Source: Coemansia sp. RSA 1804
Taxonomy: Eukaryota > Kickxellomycota > Kickxellomycetes > Kickxellales > Kickxellaceae
DNA length: 21,326 nt
Assembly: GCA_027578815.1 (NCBI GenBank)
Contig: JANBTH010000309.1
Location: forward strand, 1-21,326
Direction: 5' to 3'
In this document: one piece after another, positions 18,221 through 21,326 of the stretch
Position numbering within the stretch: the first letter of the stretch is position 1
Layout of the letters: each line of letters starts with the position of its first letter
Translations under genes and position numbers: made by a program
The notes under the pieces: model-generated
Seen by the model: only the letters and a program-made list of their open reading frames with translations
Told to the model about the DNA's origin: nothing
Database searches by the model: none

Positions 18221-19495
18221 ATGGGTAAAAATACACAGCTGGGAATGAACCCAGTTGCGCGGCACAGAAAGAAGATGCATGAGCGAGAAGTAAAGAAGAA
18301 CAAGGAGACAAAAAAGCAGGTGCGCGAGGTTGCTGTGTTGTACAAAGATACGACCAAGCTTGAGGATAAAATAGAACGATACCGAGGGATTAAGCGCAAA
18401 CTGACGGAAGAAGAAAATGGACGACTAAGTGGATTAGAGGCAGAATTGGATGAGACAAGAAAGAGACAAAGGGAAGCAGGCGTTGAAATAAACCGAGAGC
18501 ACGGAATTGAGGGCCGGGCTGTAGGCTATGACCCACTGTCAGGGGATAAGGAGCATAATGCTATTGTCGAGTACGATTCTTCATCCGACAACGAGGTCAT
18601 CGATGAGGAAGTACTTGGAAAGGAGGTTGCGCTTGATCAGGATGAATACGAAAAGGAAGAAAGTAAGGATATTTGTTTGCCAGAACAAGGGGAAGAGACG
18701 CTAGACAGCGATAAACTGCCTCCTATGCCCGCAGGGACACCGCCGCTTCTACCAGAAGACATGTGCTGTGATGATGTCTGGCCGGTGCTTCCAGGTGGAC
18801 CTTCTCCTCAGTATGAACTTCATCATCTTACAGCCAATGGACAGAGAACGGACAGTGGCGAACGAGGAGACAGAGGACGTGGGCGTGGGCGTGGGCGTGG
18901 TCGTGGGCACGGGCGCGGAGTCGTCCATCCTCACCCTTATATGCCACGACCAACACATCCTCCGCCAGTAGCTGGTGGTCAGTTTCCACCACACATGCCG
19001 GCTGCTCCACCCTTTGCGGGCTCTACTCCGTATCCGGCTGCAATGCGGCCACCACCGCCATCGCGACCACACCGCCCACAGCCTGTTGCAGCATCTGGTA
19101 CTGTGCTCGCTGCTGAGCCTCAAGTCCGCGATCTCAAAAAGGAGCTTACAACGCTTGTTCCATCGGCAATTGCGCGCAAAAATAAGCAGAAGGATAGACA
19201 GCGTGTCTTGGAGTCAGTGCCAATGGCTCCGCAGATGATCATTAACGCAGCACCTGATGTCGGTGCTGAGCAGGCTGAGCCAGCTGGAAGATCTGAGCAA
19301 AAAACTGTAACTTCAGCTTCTAGGGATATCATTGGTAACATTAAGCCAACTGCTGGTGTCAGCTTCAGCACCACTACTCCTGACATGCCGACGAATCAAT
19401 CTAGACCGCACACAAGGAAGACTGACGGCAATAACCCAGATTCTCTAGACGACCAATATCAAAATTTTATGTCTCAAATGGACAAGCTCATATAG
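18221..19495 (+). CDS. WBP11: WBP11-type pre-mRNA splicing factor
   Basis: The 424-residue protein matches the WW-domain-binding protein 11 family, nuclear factors associated with the spliceosome. The conserved N-terminal domain fills residues 1-90: MGKNTQLGMNPVARHRKKMH, then EREVKKNKETKKQ and a coiled coil of Lys/Glu residues. An acidic middle follows. Then come an RG-repeat segment at about residues 218-235 and a long proline-rich region with PPPPSRPHRPQ (about 275-285), the kind of ligand bound by WW domains of PQBP1 and splicing proteins. Near the C-terminus is KKELTTLVPSAIARKNK, the family's second conserved block. The protein is shorter than the roughly 640-residue animal WBP11. Single exon; SKI8 follows on the same strand. 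Confidence 0.9.
   Translation: MGKNTQLGMNPVARHRKKMHEREVKKNKETKKQVREVAVLYKDTTKLEDKIERYRGIKRKLTEEENGRLSGLEAELDETRKRQREAGVEINREHGIEGRAVGYDPLSGDKEHNAIVEYDSSSDNEVIDEEVLGKEVALDQDEYEKEESKDICLPEQGEETLDSDKLPPMPAGTPPLLPEDMCCDDVWPVLPGGPSPQYELHHLTANGQRTDSGERGDRGRGRGRGRGRGHGRGVVHPHPYMPRPTHPPPVAGGQFPPHMPAAPPFAGSTPYPAAMRPPPPSRPHRPQPVAASGTVLAAEPQVRDLKKELTTLVPSAIARKNKQKDRQRVLESVPMAPQMIINAAPDVGAEQAEPAGRSEQKTVTSASRDIIGNIKPTAGVSFSTTTPDMPTNQSRPHTRKTDGNNPDSLDDQYQNFMSQMDKLI
18880..18922. repeat. short GTGGGC-type hexamer repeat encoding an RG tract
   Basis: About seven imperfect six-base units (cgtggg, cgtggt, cgggca types) lie inside WBP11 and encode alternating Arg-Gly. RG tracts commonly bind RNA and are substrates of arginine methylation. 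Confidence 0.75.
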
Positions 19496-19501
19496 GCTTT
19501 G

Positions 19502-19507
19502 CACGTG
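19502..19507. promoter_or_regulatory. CACGTG E-box between WBP11 and SKI8
   Basis: On the minus strand this palindrome reads ATCACGTG, which matches the yeast Cbf1 consensus (RTCACRTG). It lies seven bases after the WBP11 stop and 206 bases upstream of the SKI8 start. It is a motif match only. Confidence 0.3.
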
Positions 19508-19712
19508 ATTGCGGCCCTTAAACGCCAGCTGTATTGCTCGTATGCATTGCAGATAAAGGAAACATTCTTTATTGCTGATTGTATGCTGTTCTCATTTACG
19601 CCTTGTTTTACCGCATTTTCTATTCTTTCCTCTTTTATTTTCCTTTTGTTTTTTTTGCACCATACAAGCATATTGTTATTCTCCTGTTGACAGATTTTTC
19701 TTTGCGTTCGAG

Positions 19713-20726
19713 ATGTCTTCTGCGCTGTATGCTCCTAGCGCAAGTATTGAACCAGCACATGAGGATGACATATGGCATGTGCGCTGGATTCCAGGAAAAA
19801 ATACACTAGCAACTGCAGGATCAGATGAAACTGTAAAGATCTGGGATGCACAGACCGGCGAATGCACCAATACACTGCAGGACGGTGACTACGCTATTAC
19901 ATCTCTTGAAATTGACACGCGGGGTTCCCAGGTGCTGACTGCGTCTATGGATGGAAAGATCCGTGTCTGGGACATTGGAAAGGCTGACAAAAAATTATCC
20001 AACACAGAGAAGCCAGCATTGACTATTGATGCGAAGAGTAGCACAGAAGCTTGGAAGGCATGCTTTGTTGCAAGGAAGCCCGGCAGCGATGTCAGTACAC
20101 AGGCTGAGGAGACTAACACGGCCGATGAGAAACCTGAGATTATAGCATCAAGCACTGATAGGGGTACAATTAAACTATGGTCTACTAGCGATGGCAGTGG
20201 GGTTGGTGTGCTGGACACCTCTCGTCCGAATTTTCTCTTATCACTTGCAGTTAGCCCCGATGCCTCAAAGATTGCTTGTGGCAGCGCTAGCGGCGATATT
20301 TATGTCTTTGACACGAATTCAGGTAGCCTACACTGTACGTTTTCAAGTCACTCTGGCAACGTCCGTTCGATATCCTTTTCTGAAGATTCGAGCCTTTTGG
20401 TTTCAAGCTCCGATGACAAGCAGATACAAGTGCACGATGTGCGATATGGAAGTCCTGTTGCAACATTTCTCGGTCACTACGGCTGGGTCATGTCGGCGGA
20501 AATGCACCCGAATGGTAAATACATAGCATCGGGATCTGTCGATTCAAAGGTGAAGATCTGGGATGTTTTGCAACGGGCCTGTGTCGAGACACACAACCAA
20601 CACTCCCAAGCTGTTTTAAGTGTGGGCTGGCAGCATTCGTCGGAGACGTCGAGCATTAATCGACCCATGCTTGCGTCTGTGGGTGAAGACTGCAGTGTGC
20701 GTTTCTACGATCCTCTACTTGCCTAG
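19713..20726 (+). CDS. SKI8: WD40 protein SKI8 / WDR61
   Basis: The 337-residue protein has seven WD40 repeats forming one propeller. Repeat ends include KIWDAQTGEC, RVWDIGKADK, KLWSTSDGS, YVFDTNSGS, QVHDVRYGS, KIWDVLQRA and the terminal VRFYDP. The starting AHEDDIWHVRW and the GHYGWVMSAEMHPNGKYIASGSVDSKVKIWD block are typical of SKI8/WDR61. The protein serves in the cytoplasmic Ski complex, which feeds mRNA to the exosome. In several lineages it also serves in the nuclear Paf1 complex, and in yeasts it has a meiotic recombination role (Rec14/Ski8). The upstream in-frame ATG at 19572 would add a Phe-rich leader unlike the family, so I chose the ATG at 19713 (GAGATGTCTTC context). It is slightly longer than human WDR61 because of an insertion around residues 118-145. 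Confidence 0.9.
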   Translation: MSSALYAPSASIEPAHEDDIWHVRWIPGKNTLATAGSDETVKIWDAQTGECTNTLQDGDYAITSLEIDTRGSQVLTASMDGKIRVWDIGKADKKLSNTEKPALTIDAKSSTEAWKACFVARKPGSDVSTQAEETNTADEKPEIIASSTDRGTIKLWSTSDGSGVGVLDTSRPNFLLSLAVSPDASKIACGSASGDIYVFDTNSGSLHCTFSSHSGNVRSISFSEDSSLLVSSSDDKQIQVHDVRYGSPVATFLGHYGWVMSAEMHPNGKYIASGSVDSKVKIWDVLQRACVETHNQHSQAVLSVGWQHSSETSSINRPMLASVGEDCSVRFYDPLLA

Positions 20727-21326
20727 TTTCTAGGTTTTCTATAATCGCTCTTTTGCGGACTGTTCATCGAAACCCCCGCTATCTCTTTATCTAAACATGG
20801 AAAGTCGCAAGTAACATGTTTATCTATACTACATTGTGCAAATTGTATTCATTTGATTAAGAGCCTTGGTTTTGAGCATGAGTGGGGTCATAATAGAAAG
20901 GAAAAGTTAAAACTTTTATATTTTGTGTTTGAAGTAAGAATCAATACAATAAAAACATACCATCACCCCATGTATAAGTTTCATTCAGAGACTTGTTTTT
21001 TAGCAAATAAAGCTATAGCAGAGCTCTAACCAGATGTCTATTGGGCAGTACCAGCAGACGCATTCTGTTACCCAAGACGCTTAAAACATAGCACTGAAGA
21101 AGAGATGGAACACGTTGGATGTGCTTTTAGCAAACGGCATACCTATACCATTGCATGTTTTAGACTATGTAAACTTTACATGTAAATAAAGCTCAACCTG
21201 TCAGCACCCAATATGTATTCTAGAGTTGGTTGCTTTTAATTGTTTTTAAGAGAATTCAATATATTAATTAATTTAAAACAACCATGCAAAGACAAGGCAA
21301 AGAAAACAAAAGAAGCAAAGCCAGCT
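20727..21326. other. gene-free right end of the window
   Basis: I see no coding region of meaningful length here. AATAAA signals occur at 20948-20953, 21006-21011 and 21085-21090-type AT-rich sequence, with a further clear one at 21185-21190. An inverted repeat ATGTAAA-C-TTTACAT lies at 21167-21181. The stretch probably holds the SKI8 3' untranslated region and the flank of a gene beyond the window. Confidence 0.4.

Overview
The window is nuclear DNA from a fungus. It carries eleven protein-coding genes, mostly single-exon, with short canonical introns (GTATGT, GTACGT or GTAAGT donors, TAG/CAG acceptors) and short, AT-rich spacers. Fungal origin is supported by COQ11-like and ERG8 genes, a two-bromodomain plus BAH RSC subunit, CTR86/ataxin-10, and a TRM6/GCD10 subunit. 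A WBP11-type splicing factor and an HLTF-related gene, both absent from budding yeast, suggest a lineage outside Saccharomycotina, perhaps an early-diverging (zygomycete-grade) fungus. That placement is inference. I found no tRNA, rRNA, transposon or CRISPR array.

Layout, left to right: TRM6 (+, tRNA m1A58 methyltransferase partner subunit); COQ11-like SDR (-), divergent from ERG8 (+, phosphomevalonate kinase); RPC40 (-, AC40 subunit of RNA polymerases I and III), tail-to-tail with ERG8; CTR86/ataxin-10 protein (-); a short HIRAN protein related to HLTF (-, one intron); TIM23 (-, mitochondrial presequence translocase), divergent from RPT2 (+, proteasome ATPase whose first coding exon is just the ATG); a small unrecognised gene (+, probably three exons); a 1415-residue RSC1/2-like chromatin protein (-, one intron) with ankyrin repeats between its bromodomains; WBP11 (+); SKI8/WDR61 (+). 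The last 600 bases hold no gene I can see.

Most of these are unlinked housekeeping genes. The only metabolic pairing is COQ11 with ERG8, which share a 383-base divergent promoter: ERG8 feeds the mevalonate pathway that supplies the isoprenoid tail of coenzyme Q.

The most unusual item is the HIRAN gene at 7946-8924. After splicing it reads as an HLTF-like protein that keeps the HIRAN domain and a shortened first ATPase lobe. The Walker A lysine/threonine and the DEAH box are replaced, and the second lobe and RING finger are absent. It looks like a retained pseudo-ATPase or a late-stage gene remnant. Other points of interest are the one-codon start exon of RPT2, the ankyrin insertion in the RSC subunit, and the hidden downstream exons of the small gene at 12241-12970.
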